Assembly: GCF_028747205.1 (NCBI RefSeq)
Contig: NZ_CP112880.1
Coordinates: 1,302,001 to 1,366,000 of the forward strand
Reading direction: 5' to 3'
DNA length: 64,000 bases
DNA from: Streptomyces sp. CA-278952
Lineage (GTDB): Bacteria > Actinomycetota > Actinomycetes > Streptomycetales > Streptomycetaceae
Positions 7,902-16,369 of the stretch are shown piece after piece. The position numbers and the translations under genes were made by a program. The number at the start of each line of letters is the position of its first letter. The stretch's first letter is position 1. The notes beneath the pieces were generated by a model. It had not been told where the DNA came from, did not search any database, and worked only from the letters and a program-made list of their open reading frames with translations.

Positions 7902-8579
7902 CTACGCCCCCGTGCCGACGGGGTACCCGATCTCCTTGACGTCCTCGGCCAGTTCGGCGGGGATCCGCTCGGGGGCGAGGGCGGCGATCACCTCGTCGGT
8001 CAGCGGTCGCAGCGCGTAGACGTGGCGTACGGCTTCGAGGTCGACGGAGACCTCGAAATGGTCCTCGGCCCACTCCTGGTAGGACTCGGGGGTGCCCGTG
8101 ACGAGGAGCTGGAAGAGCCAGTCGGCCCCGTCGGAGTCCTCACCGTCCTCCGGGAACTCGACGGCGCCCGCCCGCCAGCGGTCGTCGTCGCTCGCGCGCC
8201 AGAGGCAGGCGGTGACGACGGGCATGCCGGACTCGTCGGTGAACAGGGGCTCGTCGACGTAACGGCGGAACACGGCGGGCACCTCGTCGAGCACCCCGGG
8301 CCAGGGGCCGTCGTCCACGTACGGGCTCATCGGCGACTCGTGGTCGAAGCCGCGCGCGTACGCCCCGTCGGCGGAGAAGACCACGGAGTACTCCCCGCCC
8401 GATCCGTCCCGCATCGAGGCCATCGCCTCCGTCGGCGACCACTGCGCGTCGAAGCTGTGCCAGCGGTGGTCCCACTCGGCACACAGGATCGCGTCGAGCA
8501 TCGCCAGGGAACGGCAGAGATCGGTGAGGGCGGATATGCCCGGCAGCCTGCGGGCCACGTCGTGAACGCTCATGGTCAT
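7902..8579 (-). CDS. Hypothetical cytoplasmic protein
   Basis: A 225-aa acidic soluble protein of no family I can name. It has conserved-looking aromatic and acidic stretches (CAEWDHRWHSFDAQWSP, ASMRDGSGGEYSVVF, DWLFQLLVTGTPESYQEWA) and no signal peptide or membrane segment. The look is that of small alpha/beta binding proteins such as immunity proteins, but there is no adjacent toxin gene. ATG at 8579 follows GGTGGGG on the minus strand; an internal ATG at 8573 would shorten it by two residues. It converges with the amidase gene. Confidence 0.7.
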   Translation of the reverse strand: MTMSVHDVARRLPGISALTDLCRSLAMLDAILCAEWDHRWHSFDAQWSPTEAMASMRDGSGGEYSVVFSADGAYARGFDHESPMSPYVDDGPWPGVLDEVPAVFRRYVDEPLFTDESGMPVVTACLWRASDDDRWRAGAVEFPEDGEDSDGADWLFQLLVTGTPESYQEWAEDHFEVSVDLEAVRHVYALRPLTDEVIAALAPERIPAELAEDVKEIGYPVGTGA

Positions 8580-8658
8580 ATCCAACCCCACCGGCCCGGC
8601 GGGGCTGTTCGCGCGCTCCCCCGAACACCCGCCGGGCGGACGGTGCCCCGCCCCGCGG

Positions 8659-9357
8659 TCAGGGGCGCCAGTCGAAGGGGAAGTGCTTGCTGGATCCACC
8701 GCGGTACTCGTGCGAGAAGTCGAACCCTTCCGCGCGATCGCTCTCGACGACGCCCCACGTGGCGATCTGTCCGGGGCCGACCTCGGAGCCCGGAGCATTG
8801 ACCAGCTGAACGCGACGGGAGGGGTCGGCCGTGGGCCCGGTGAGGGCGGTCGCGCCGACGGAGACCTGGTCGCCGACCCGGGCCCGCCAGTACGAGAGAT
8901 CCTCGGCGGCGTCGAAGTGGACCGGCGCGTGCCGCACCTCGCGCAGTTCGCTGATGAGCGAACCGAACCGGCCCGGCCAGCCGCCGACATGACCGGCGAA
9001 GATCTGCTCCAGCGCTCCACGCTGGGCCTGGTCGCCCTTGGCGTCGATGTAGAGCATCACCTTCATCGTGGCCTCCGGGTCGCCCACCCACATGTTCCCG
9101 GCGAACTCGCCCAGCGCCACCACGCCCAGGCCGTCCAGGGAGACGTCCCCGAAGTGCCCCTCGTGGACCTGCCAGACGAGCGTGAAGAGGCAGTCCCCAT
9201 GGGTCGGCGTCTGGGCGAACGTGCAGGGGCAGGGCAGCGCGCAGCTGCACACGTCGAACCACTCACCCCGCAGGTGCCAGTCGGGCAGCGTGCCGTCGTT
9301 CGTGCCCGCCCGGACGACGGCGGGGGCGCTCTGCGATGCGGCGGAAGTGGTGCACAT
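8659..9357 (-). CDS. DUF1326 domain protein, probable copper-regulated gene
   Basis: A 232-aa protein of the DUF1326 family. The hallmark is the Cys-rich CSCALPCPC segment near residue 38, after WHLRGEWFDV, then HEGHFGDVSLDGLGVV and FAGNMWVGD. The biochemical function of DUF1326 is not established to my knowledge; the clustered cysteines suit soft-metal binding. The start is fixed by GGAGGTCCCCC directly before ATG at 9357. Two CsoR-like palindromes lie within 110 bp upstream, implying copper control. The protein has no signal peptide, so it would act in the cytoplasm. Metal handling is inferred from the promoter and the Cys motif. Confidence 0.85.
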   Translation of the reverse strand: MCTTSAASQSAPAVVRAGTNDGTLPDWHLRGEWFDVCSCALPCPCTFAQTPTHGDCLFTLVWQVHEGHFGDVSLDGLGVVALGEFAGNMWVGDPEATMKVMLYIDAKGDQAQRGALEQIFAGHVGGWPGRFGSLISELREVRHAPVHFDAAEDLSYWRARVGDQVSVGATALTGPTADPSRRVQLVNAPGSEVGPGQIATWGVVESDRAEGFDFSHEYRGGSSKHFPFDWRP

Positions 9358-9383
9358 GGGGGACCTCCAGATTCAGATCACGT

Positions 9384-9400
9384 ATACCCCAGGGGGGTAT
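9384..9400. promoter_or_regulatory. CsoR-like operator, proximal box
   Basis: ATACCCCAGGGGGGTAT. This matches the C-tract/G-tract palindrome (TACCC-N5-GGGTA type) bound by copper-sensing CsoR repressors, as I recall it from Streptomyces lividans. It lies 27 bp upstream of the DUF1326 start codon. Confidence 0.7.
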
Positions 9401-9447
9401 TTGCCCGACAAGGAAGAGACTAGGGCCCGGCCCGCCTCCCGGTCAAC

Positions 9448-9465
9448 TACCCCTAGGGGGTATAC
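9448..9465. promoter_or_regulatory. CsoR-like operator, distal box
   Basis: TACCCCTAGGGGGTATAC, a second box of the same design about 48 bp beyond the first. Two boxes in one short intergenic region suggest cooperative or two-promoter repression. Confidence 0.65.
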
Positions 9466-9487
9466 GGATCGACTCCCGACGCACAGG

Positions 9488-9516
9488 GTCCCGCACCCCC
9501 CGTGGGAGTGCGGGAC
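9488..9516 (-). terminator. Hairpin terminator of the large subtilase
   Basis: The GTCCCGCA and TGCGGGAC arms extend through pairing C and G tracts around a short loop. It lies 13 bp beyond the subtilase stop on its strand. Confidence 0.75.
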
Positions 9517-9528
9517 CACTGCGTCAGG

Positions 9529-12500
9529 TCACTTCAGGCCGAAGGCCCGGATGATCTCCTGGTCGACGACGAGCCCGCCGGGGCCCTCCGCGTGCGCCTT
9601 GAGCGAGACCGACGTCGCGCCCTTCGACGGGGTGCGGAACGTGGCGGCCCACTCGCCGGTCTTCTTCTTGCGGAGGTCCACCTTCGACCAGTGCTTTCCG
9701 TCGTCGTAACTGACCGACAGCGACGCCTTGTCCGCCTTCACCGCGCCCGGCAGCCACTCCTGGGTGGTGGAGGAGAGGCCGACCTCCGTGGTACGGCCGG
9801 CCCGGACGTCGCCCGCCAGGTCGGTGTCGACGGCGTAGTCCAGCTGGAGCATCGGGATGTCGGCCTGGGACGGGCCGCCCTCGTCCAGCGCGCCGGAGAC
9901 GAAGCCCCACTCGGAGCGGGTGCGGGTCGACGTCTTCCAGGTCTCCGCGTCCCGCTCCGAGTCGATGACCAGGCGGTACGGGAGCTCCTCGGCGGGAAGG
10001 TCCCAGACGTAGCCGGCCCTGCCCGCCCCCTTCTTCAGCTCCTTGTCACCCTGGTAGAAGGCGTAGGAGGTGGTGTCGTACTCGTTCTCGGGCATCGAGC
10101 CGGCGTGACCCGCGCCCGCGTCCGTCCACGGGGTGATGTTGAACTGGAGGTCGTTGGACGCCGTGCGGAACGGACCCCAGTAGCCGGTGCCGAGACGGGG
10201 GCGGACCACCGGGGCGAACCACTCGGCGCGGTAGTCCCCGCCCGCCCGGTAGTCCAGCTCGGCGCTGCGCATCTCGTGCGCCCGGCCCGACTGCTCCGCG
10301 TCCAGGACCGCGTGGTTCTCGTACCAGAAGGAGTCGCCCGGCAGCGGGTTCACCCACTCGGTCCGGACGCCCGGGAACTGCTCGTACTCCTCGAAGCCCA
10401 GACCGGGCCCGTACTCCGGGATGTCGTAGCGGTAGCCGCCGCCGAGGGTCTTCTCGTGGCCGTAGAAGGTGTTCTCCACCTTGGCGAGCTGACGGGTCGA
10501 GGGGGCGAAGGACAGCGAGCGGTCCGGGATCGTGCCGTCGTGGCGGTCCACCAGGTCGTACAGGTAGTCCGCGAACTTCTTCTGGTCGACCTGGACCTTC
10601 TTGCCGCGCTGCGCCGCCCTGATCAGGCTCTCGCCCGCGGAGGCCTGGACCGAGGCGACCGGGATGGTGGTCTCCTCGCCGTACGGGGTGTAGCTCTCCA
10701 TCGCCACGCCACGCTCGTCGTTGACGACGAACAGGGCCTCCGCCCCGGCCGCCAGCGCCGCCGCGAGGCGTTCGGCGGGAGCGACGTCGTCGCTGCGGGT
10801 GATGACGACCGCCTTGCCGCGCGCGTTCACCCCCCGGTAGTCCGCCGGCGTGCCCTTGCCCGCGTACACCGCCTTCAGCTTCCGCCTGCTGTCCTCGGCG
10901 ACCGCCGCGCCGCCCTGGACGAAGACCGGCACGTCACGGCCGTCGGCCTCGACGTCGATCAGCTCCTCGCCCTGACGCCAGCGGGTCAGGAAGCTGAAGC
11001 TGCCCTCGGTGACCTTCTTGGTGGGGCTCGCCCACACCTGGTCGTACGTCAGCGGTATCTGGAAGGCGTCACGCTGGACGGTGCCGTCCGGGGCGGTGCG
11101 CGCCATGTCGTAGCGGAGCTGGCGGGTCTCGGTCTCCTTGGGGGTGCGCACGTCGATCCTGCGGGCCTTGGAGGCGTCGAGGGTGACGGTGGTGGAGCCG
11201 GTGAGGATCGTCTCGGGGGCCGCGAGGAACGCGACCGCCCTGGAGTCGGGGCGGTCGCCGTCGACGTCCACGGTGGCCCAGGTGGTGTAGTTGCCGGGCG
11301 GCAGGCGCAGGGTGGTCTCGCCGCCGCTGACCTGGACGAGGCCGAGCTGCGGGTCGCCCAGCTCGGCGAGGACGACGAGGCCGTCCATCGGCTTGCCCGA
11401 CCGGTCGCGGAGCTTCACCGTCAGGTCGTGCAGCTCCTTCTCCTTGGTGAGCGCGAAGCCGGTGTGCGCGACCGTCGTGCCCGCCGCGTCGGTGGCGACG
11501 ACCTGGCCGGAGAAGGTGGTGTCGTTGGCGACCTTGGCCGGGTCCAGGGACAGGACCGCCTCGGCGGTGCCTCCGGCCGGGACGGTCAGCGTGTCGGTGG
11601 ACAGCGTGTACGCCGCCTCGTCCGTGTCGGTGGCCAGGTTCAGCGTGATGTCCGCGTCACCCGAGTTGCGGTAGGTGACGGTGCGTTCGGCGACCGGGTC
11701 GGACGGGCTGTGCGGCCAGTCGTAGGAGGCGACCTCGACCGAGCCGGTGGCCTCGATCGTCGTGTCGATCGCCGCCTTCACATCCAGCCGGCCGGTGCCC
11801 TGCTCGTACGGGGTGTAGGCGTCGAGCTTCTTGGACGAGGTCATCAGCGCGTCCTTGATGCGCTGACCGGACCAGTCGGGGTGGCGCTGCTTCAGGATCG
11901 CCGCGGCGCCCGCGACATGGGGCGTGGCCATCGACGTACCGGACAGCGACTGGTACATGCCCTCGATGCCGGGGATCGACTGCGAGGCCGCGGCGCTGAT
12001 GTCGACGCCGGGGGCCGACAGGTCGGGCTTCAGGCCGTGCGAGCGGACCAGCGGTCCCATCGAGGAGAAGTCGGCGCGGCCGTCCCGCTTGTCGACGGCG
12101 GCGATGGTGAGCGCCTGCTCCGCGGAGCCGGGCGAGCCGATGGTGCCCGCCCCGTACGCGTTGCCGGCGGCGATCACGAAGAGCGGGCCGCCGTTGGCCG
12201 AGAGGGAGTTCACGGCCTGGGACATCGGGTCGGTGCCGTCGTCGGGCACCGGGGAGCCGAGGCTCATGGAGACGACGTCGGCGCCTTCGGCCTTGGCCCA
12301 CTCCATGGCCTCGATGATCCCGGAGTCCGCGCCGGAGCCCTCGTCGCTGAGGACCTTGCCGACGAGCAGGTCGGCGGCCGGGGCGACGCCCTTGTGGGCG
12401 CCGTCGGAGGCGGCGCCGGATCCGGCGATGGTGGAGGCGACGTGTGTGCCGTGTCCGTTCTTGTCGTCGACCTCCTCGCCCGGGACGAAGCTGCGGGCGC

Positions 12501-13287
12501 CGACGACGCGGTCCTTGACGTCCGGGTGGTCGGCGTCGATGCCGGTGTCCAGGACCGCGACCTTGGCGCCCTTGCCGTCGAAGCCGGCGGCCCACGCCTG
12601 CGGGGCGCCCACCTGCGGCACCGACTCGGTCAGCAGCGCCTCGGAGCGGCCGTCCAGCCAGAGCTTCGCGATCCCGCCGTCGAGCGAACGGGCCTTGTCG
12701 TGACGGGTGATGGCGCTCCAGAACGTCCGCGCGTCGTCCTTGTCGGCCGTGAGCGCGGCCCCGTTGACGGATGCGAGGGTGCGGACCTTCTTCGCGCCGC
12801 GCGGGGCGGTGGGCAGGGCCTTGGCGCGTGCGGCCGGGTAGGTGGCGATGAGCGGGACGGAGCCGGTGGACTCGTCGTCGTAGCCCATCCGCACCAGGGC
12901 CGAGACGTTGAACAGCCGCCGGTCCAGGACGCCGGAAGCGATCGGCGTGGTGGCCTCGTCGGGCAGGACGTACACGTCCTCGCCCGCCTGCTGGATGCGG
13001 ACGCCGCCGTCGGCGCCGTGGGGGCGGTCCACGGTGACGGTGTCCTGGTCGCCGGGGCCGTCCACGTAGCGCACGACGTCACCGGTGATCAGGGTGACGG
13101 TGTGGCTCTCGGTGCGTACGTCGGGGCGCGGGGCTCCGTCGCGGGGTGCGGGGGCGGCGCCGGCGGTGCCCGCGAAGGGGACCAGCATGCCGCCCAGCAG
13201 GGCCGCCGAGGTCGCCAGGAGCAGGGCTCTGCGTCCAGGGCGAGCGGATCTCGCCCGGCCGGGAACGGAGGAGGGGGGAGAAGTCAT
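9529..13287 (-). CDS. Large secreted subtilisin-like serine protease (S8)
   Basis: A 1252-aa exported subtilase. An Arg-rich n-region and hydrophobic stretch end near TAGAA (residues 40-45). A propeptide follows to about residue 215. The catalytic domain has Asp247 (AVLDTGI), His279 (NGHGTHVAS), oxyanion Asn376 (IAAGNAYG) and Ser452 (SGTSMATPHVAG), so all active-site residues are intact. The roughly 780-residue C-terminal part contains beta-sandwich segments (SGDADITLNLATD, LTVPAGGTAEAVL, a carboxypeptidase-regulatory-like KLRDRSGKPMDGLVVLAEL) and a PA-like region with VVITRSDD and ALFVVNDERG. Such multidomain subtilases act extracellularly in protein scavenging. ATG at 13287 has only a weak ribosome site. 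The gene is probably monocistronic. Confidence 0.95.
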   Translation of the reverse strand: MTSPPSSVPGRARSARPGRRALLLATSAALLGGMLVPFAGTAGAAPAPRDGAPRPDVRTESHTVTLITGDVVRYVDGPGDQDTVTVDRPHGADGGVRIQQAGEDVYVLPDEATTPIASGVLDRRLFNVSALVRMGYDDESTGSVPLIATYPAARAKALPTAPRGAKKVRTLASVNGAALTADKDDARTFWSAITRHDKARSLDGGIAKLWLDGRSEALLTESVPQVGAPQAWAAGFDGKGAKVAVLDTGIDADHPDVKDRVVGARSFVPGEEVDDKNGHGTHVASTIAGSGAASDGAHKGVAPAADLLVGKVLSDEGSGADSGIIEAMEWAKAEGADVVSMSLGSPVPDDGTDPMSQAVNSLSANGGPLFVIAAGNAYGAGTIGSPGSAEQALTIAAVDKRDGRADFSSMGPLVRSHGLKPDLSAPGVDISAAASQSIPGIEGMYQSLSGTSMATPHVAGAAAILKQRHPDWSGQRIKDALMTSSKKLDAYTPYEQGTGRLDVKAAIDTTIEATGSVEVASYDWPHSPSDPVAERTVTYRNSGDADITLNLATDTDEAAYTLSTDTLTVPAGGTAEAVLSLDPAKVANDTTFSGQVVATDAAGTTVAHTGFALTKEKELHDLTVKLRDRSGKPMDGLVVLAELGDPQLGLVQVSGGETTLRLPPGNYTTWATVDVDGDRPDSRAVAFLAAPETILTGSTTVTLDASKARRIDVRTPKETETRQLRYDMARTAPDGTVQRDAFQIPLTYDQVWASPTKKVTEGSFSFLTRWRQGEELIDVEADGRDVPVFVQGGAAVAEDSRRKLKAVYAGKGTPADYRGVNARGKAVVITRSDDVAPAERLAAALAAGAEALFVVNDERGVAMESYTPYGEETTIPVASVQASAGESLIRAAQRGKKVQVDQKKFADYLYDLVDRHDGTIPDRSLSFAPSTRQLAKVENTFYGHEKTLGGGYRYDIPEYGPGLGFEEYEQFPGVRTEWVNPLPGDSFWYENHAVLDAEQSGRAHEMRSAELDYRAGGDYRAEWFAPVVRPRLGTGYWGPFRTASNDLQFNITPWTDAGAGHAGSMPENEYDTTSYAFYQGDKELKKGAGRAGYVWDLPAEELPYRLVIDSERDAETWKTSTRTRSEWGFVSGALDEGGPSQADIPMLQLDYAVDTDLAGDVRAGRTTEVGLSSTTQEWLPGAVKADKASLSVSYDDGKHWSKVDLRKKKTGEWAATFRTPSKGATSVSLKAHAEGPGGLVVDQEIIRAFGLK

Positions 13288-13403
13288 GCAGCTGATCTAC
13301 CGGCAAATCGGGGGCGACCGCTGCGTATCCGACGGGCGGGAAACCGCCGTGGCGGTAACCCGCCCGGGACGGACGGGGTGTTGACGGGAGGTTGACGGAC
13401 GTT

Positions 13404-14546
13404 TCAGGCCACCGAGGCGAGCGGCTGTCCGCTGCTGTCGTGATGGATGGGGGTATGCGCCCCGGTGAGCGGTACGCCGCTGCCGCCGCGCCGGACCGCG
13501 ACGATCTCGGCGGCGATGGACAGGGCCGTCTCCTCCGGCGTACGGGCGCCGAGGTCGAGGCCGATCGGCGAGCGCAACCGGGCCAGTTCACGGTCGGTGA
13601 GGCCGGCCTCGCGCAGCCGGTCGTTACGGTCCAGGTGGGTGCGGCGGGAGCCCATCGCGCCGACGTAGGCGACCGGGAGGCGCAGGGCGGCCTCCAGCAG
13701 CGGGATGTCGAACTTGGCGTCGTGGGTGAGGACGCAGAGCACGGTGCGCGCGTCGGTCGCGGTTGTGGCGAGGTAGCGGTGGGGCCAGTCGACGACGATC
13801 TCGTCGGCCTCGGGGAAGCGGGCCGCGGTGGCGAAGACCGGGCGGGCGTCGCAGACGGTGACCCGGTAGCCGAGGAACTTCCCGGCGCGGACCAGCGCGG
13901 CGGCGAAGTCGATGGCGCCGAACACGATCATGCGGGGCGGCTCCACGCTGGACTCGACCAGCAGCTCGATCGGCCGGCCGCAGCGGGAGCCCTCCGCGCC
14001 GATGGCGAGCGGCCCGGTGCGGCCCGCGTCCAGCAGGGCGCGGGCCTCGGCGGCGGCGGTCCGGTCGAGCGCCGGATGGCCGCCGAGACCGCCCTCGTGG
14101 CTGCCGTCGGCGCGGACCAGGAGCGGGAGTCCGAGCAGTTCCGCGGGTCCGTCCGTGACCCGCGCCAGCGCGGCCGCCGTCCCCTCCGCGGCGGCCGCGA
14201 GCGCGGCGGCGAACACCGGGCGGGCGGGGTGCTCCGCCCGTACCGGTGTCACCAGGATGTCGATGACGCCGCCGCAGGTCAGACCGACCGCGAAGGCGTC
14301 CTCGTCGCTGTAGCCGAAGCGCTCGCGGACGGATTTCCCGTCGTCCAGGGCCTGTTGGCACAGTTCGTAGACGGCCCCCTCCACGCATCCGCCGGACACC
14401 GAACCGATGGCCGTGCCGTCGCGGTCGACGGCGAGGGCGGCTCCTGGCTGCCGGGGTGCGCTGCCGCCGACCGCCACGACGGTGGCGACGGCGAACTCGC
14501 GTCCCTGCGAGACCCACCGGTGCAGCTCTTCGGCGATGTCCAGCAT
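13404..14546 (-). CDS. xdhC: XdhC/CoxI-family molybdoenzyme maturation factor
   Basis: A 380-aa protein with an N-terminal XdhC_CoxI domain (VVAVGGSAPRQPGAALAV, SVSGGCVEGAVYE, GLTCGGVIDILVTP) and a C-terminal XdhC Rossmann domain (MIVFGAIDFAAAL, VLTHDAKFDIPLLEAAL, YVGAMGSRRTHLDR). XdhC binds the molybdenum cofactor, promotes its sulfuration and inserts it into xanthine dehydrogenase. It lies 35 bp downstream of the NCS2 permease and in the same direction as the dehydrogenase genes, so it should serve that enzyme. ATG at 14546 follows TTAAGGAGATACGCC. Confidence 0.9.
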   Translation of the reverse strand: MLDIAEELHRWVSQGREFAVATVVAVGGSAPRQPGAALAVDRDGTAIGSVSGGCVEGAVYELCQQALDDGKSVRERFGYSDEDAFAVGLTCGGVIDILVTPVRAEHPARPVFAAALAAAAEGTAAALARVTDGPAELLGLPLLVRADGSHEGGLGGHPALDRTAAAEARALLDAGRTGPLAIGAEGSRCGRPIELLVESSVEPPRMIVFGAIDFAAALVRAGKFLGYRVTVCDARPVFATAARFPEADEIVVDWPHRYLATTATDARTVLCVLTHDAKFDIPLLEAALRLPVAYVGAMGSRRTHLDRNDRLREAGLTDRELARLRSPIGLDLGARTPEETALSIAAEIVAVRRGGSGVPLTGAHTPIHHDSSGQPLASVA

Positions 14547-14581
14547 GGCGTATCTCCTTAAGCGGGAAGGGGGCCCGGGCG

Positions 14582-16039
14582 TCAGTGGACGCCCAGCCAG
14601 CTCTCGATCGGGTTGAGGGCGAAGAAGACGATGAAGATCACCGTCAGCCCCCACATGAAGGCCCCGACCTCGCGGGCCCGGCCCTGGGCGAGCTTGATGG
14701 CGCTGTACGCGATGACGCCCGCGGCGACACCGGTGGTGATGGTGTACGTGAAGGGCATCAGGACCACGGTCAGGAAGACCGGGATGGCGACCGAGCGGTC
14801 GCTCCAGTCCACGTGCCGGGCGTTCTGCATCATCATCGCGCCGATGACGACGAGGGCGGCGGAGGCCACCTCGGTCGGCACGATCGCGGTGAGCGGGGTG
14901 AAGAAGAGGCAGGCGGCGAAGAAGAGTCCGGTGACGGCCGAGGCGAGCCCGGTCCGGGCCCCTTCGCCGACGCCGGTGGCCGACTCCACGAAGACCGTCT
15001 GGCCGGAGCCCGAGGCAACGCCGCCGATGACGCCGCCGGCGCCGTCGATGAACAGCGCCTTGGACAGGCCCGGCATGCGGCCCTTGTCGTCGGCGAGCTC
15101 GGCCTCGGTGCCGACGCCGATGATGGTGGCCATCGCGTCGAAGAAGCCTGCCAGGACGAGGGTGAAGACGATCATGCCGACCGTCATCACACCGACGTCT
15201 CCCCAGCCGCCGAACTCGACGTTCCCGAAGAGCGAGAAGTCGGGGGCGGAGACCGCGCTGCCCTCCAGCTCCGGCGGGCCGCTGCTCCACTTCTTGGGGT
15301 CGATGTCGACGATCGCGTTGATGAAGATGGCGACCAGGGTGCCGACGGCGATGCCGATGAGGATCGCGCCGGGGATGTTGCGCGCCTGGAGCATGAAGAT
15401 GAGCAGCAGGGTCACGCAGAAGATCAGGACGGGCCAGCCGGCGAGTTCACCGGCCGGGCCGAGGGAGACGGGGGTCGCCGCGCCCTTGTGCACGAATCCG
15501 GCCTTGTAGAGGCCGATGAGGGCGATGAAGAGCCCGATGCCCATGGTGATGCCGTGCTTGAGCGCGAGCGGGATCGCGTTCATGATCAGCTCGCGGAGGC
15601 CGGTGACCACCAGGAGACAGATCACCACACCGTAGATCACACACATGCCCATGGCCTGGGGCCAGGTCATGTTGGGCGCGACCTGTGAGGCGAGCACACC
15701 GGAGACGCTGAGCCCGGCGGCGAGCGCCAGGGGCACCTTGCCGACGAAGCCCATGAGCAGGGTCGTCGCGGCCGCCGCGAAGGCGGTCGCGGTGATCAGG
15801 CCGGGCTGGCTGAGGAGGTTGCCGTTGACGTCCTCCCCGCCCAGGATCAGCGGGTTGAGCAGGAGGATGTACGCCATGGCCATGAAGGTCGTGACGCCGC
15901 CGCGCAGCTCGCGCGCGACGGTGGATCCTCGTTCGGATATGTGGAAGTACCGGTCGAGCCATGATCTTCCGGCGGGAACGCGCGAGCCTGGGCCCGCACC
16001 TTCCGGACTGGTCTTCGGTTCCACTGACTGCTGGGTCAT
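14582..16039 (-). CDS. NCS2-family purine permease
   Basis: A 485-aa membrane protein with about 12 hydrophobic segments. It belongs to the AzgA/GhxP-like branch of NCS2 transporters: RGGVTTFMAMAYILLLNP at the first helix, LSVSGVLASQVAPNMTWPQAMG, HGITMGIGLFIALIGL, and GSGQTVFVESATGVGEGARTG, the conserved Gln-containing signature. Members import hypoxanthine, guanine or adenine by proton symport. Its position between the xanthine dehydrogenase subunits and XdhC supports a role in supplying purine to the oxidation pathway. ATG at 16039 follows GGGAGTCAGGCATC. Confidence 0.9.
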   Translation of the reverse strand: MTQQSVEPKTSPEGAGPGSRVPAGRSWLDRYFHISERGSTVARELRGGVTTFMAMAYILLLNPLILGGEDVNGNLLSQPGLITATAFAAAATTLLMGFVGKVPLALAAGLSVSGVLASQVAPNMTWPQAMGMCVIYGVVICLLVVTGLRELIMNAIPLALKHGITMGIGLFIALIGLYKAGFVHKGAATPVSLGPAGELAGWPVLIFCVTLLLIFMLQARNIPGAILIGIAVGTLVAIFINAIVDIDPKKWSSGPPELEGSAVSAPDFSLFGNVEFGGWGDVGVMTVGMIVFTLVLAGFFDAMATIIGVGTEAELADDKGRMPGLSKALFIDGAGGVIGGVASGSGQTVFVESATGVGEGARTGLASAVTGLFFAACLFFTPLTAIVPTEVASAALVVIGAMMMQNARHVDWSDRSVAIPVFLTVVLMPFTYTITTGVAAGVIAYSAIKLAQGRAREVGAFMWGLTVIFIVFFALNPIESWLGVH

Positions 16040-16369
16040 GATGCCTGACTCCCAAGGTTCACAGGGGCACCCGCTTGGAGATTCCTGAATGCGGGATTTG
16101 GGATGACTGCGTCGGCTGCACGACCCGGGGACGGCCGGGACGGACTGTTGAAGCAGAACGGATGTGCCGGCGGCACGGATGGTCCGTGAGGCGATGCCGT
16201 GCGCTCGGCACGGCGAAGAACCGCGAGCGGTGCGGTACTTGGTGCCTCCGGACGGTGCGGGGTGCGGAAAAGTGTGACGTTCTCGGCGCTGCGCACCGCC
16301 CGGAGAGTTCGGGGGGGACCGCTCGGAGGCCGCCGGGCGAGCTCCGGTGGGAGACCGCCCGGCAGGCTC
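16040..16369 (-). other. Intergenic region between XDH and permease genes
   Basis: A 330-bp non-coding stretch on the purine strand. It holds an 8-bp terminator-like stem at 16332-16363 just past the dehydrogenase stop, a 7-bp stem (GCCGTGC/GCACGGC, loop GCTCG) at 16196-16214, a GTGCC-GGC-GGCAC mini-hairpin at 16164-16176, and presumably the permease promoter. No riboswitch fold was recognised. Confidence 0.5.

Noticed and set aside
9502..13395. 1297-aa open frame on the plus strand
   Set aside because: It lies wholly antisense to the subtilase, which has all catalytic motifs. The opposite frame is low-complexity Arg/Gly/Val sequence caused by GC-rich third positions.
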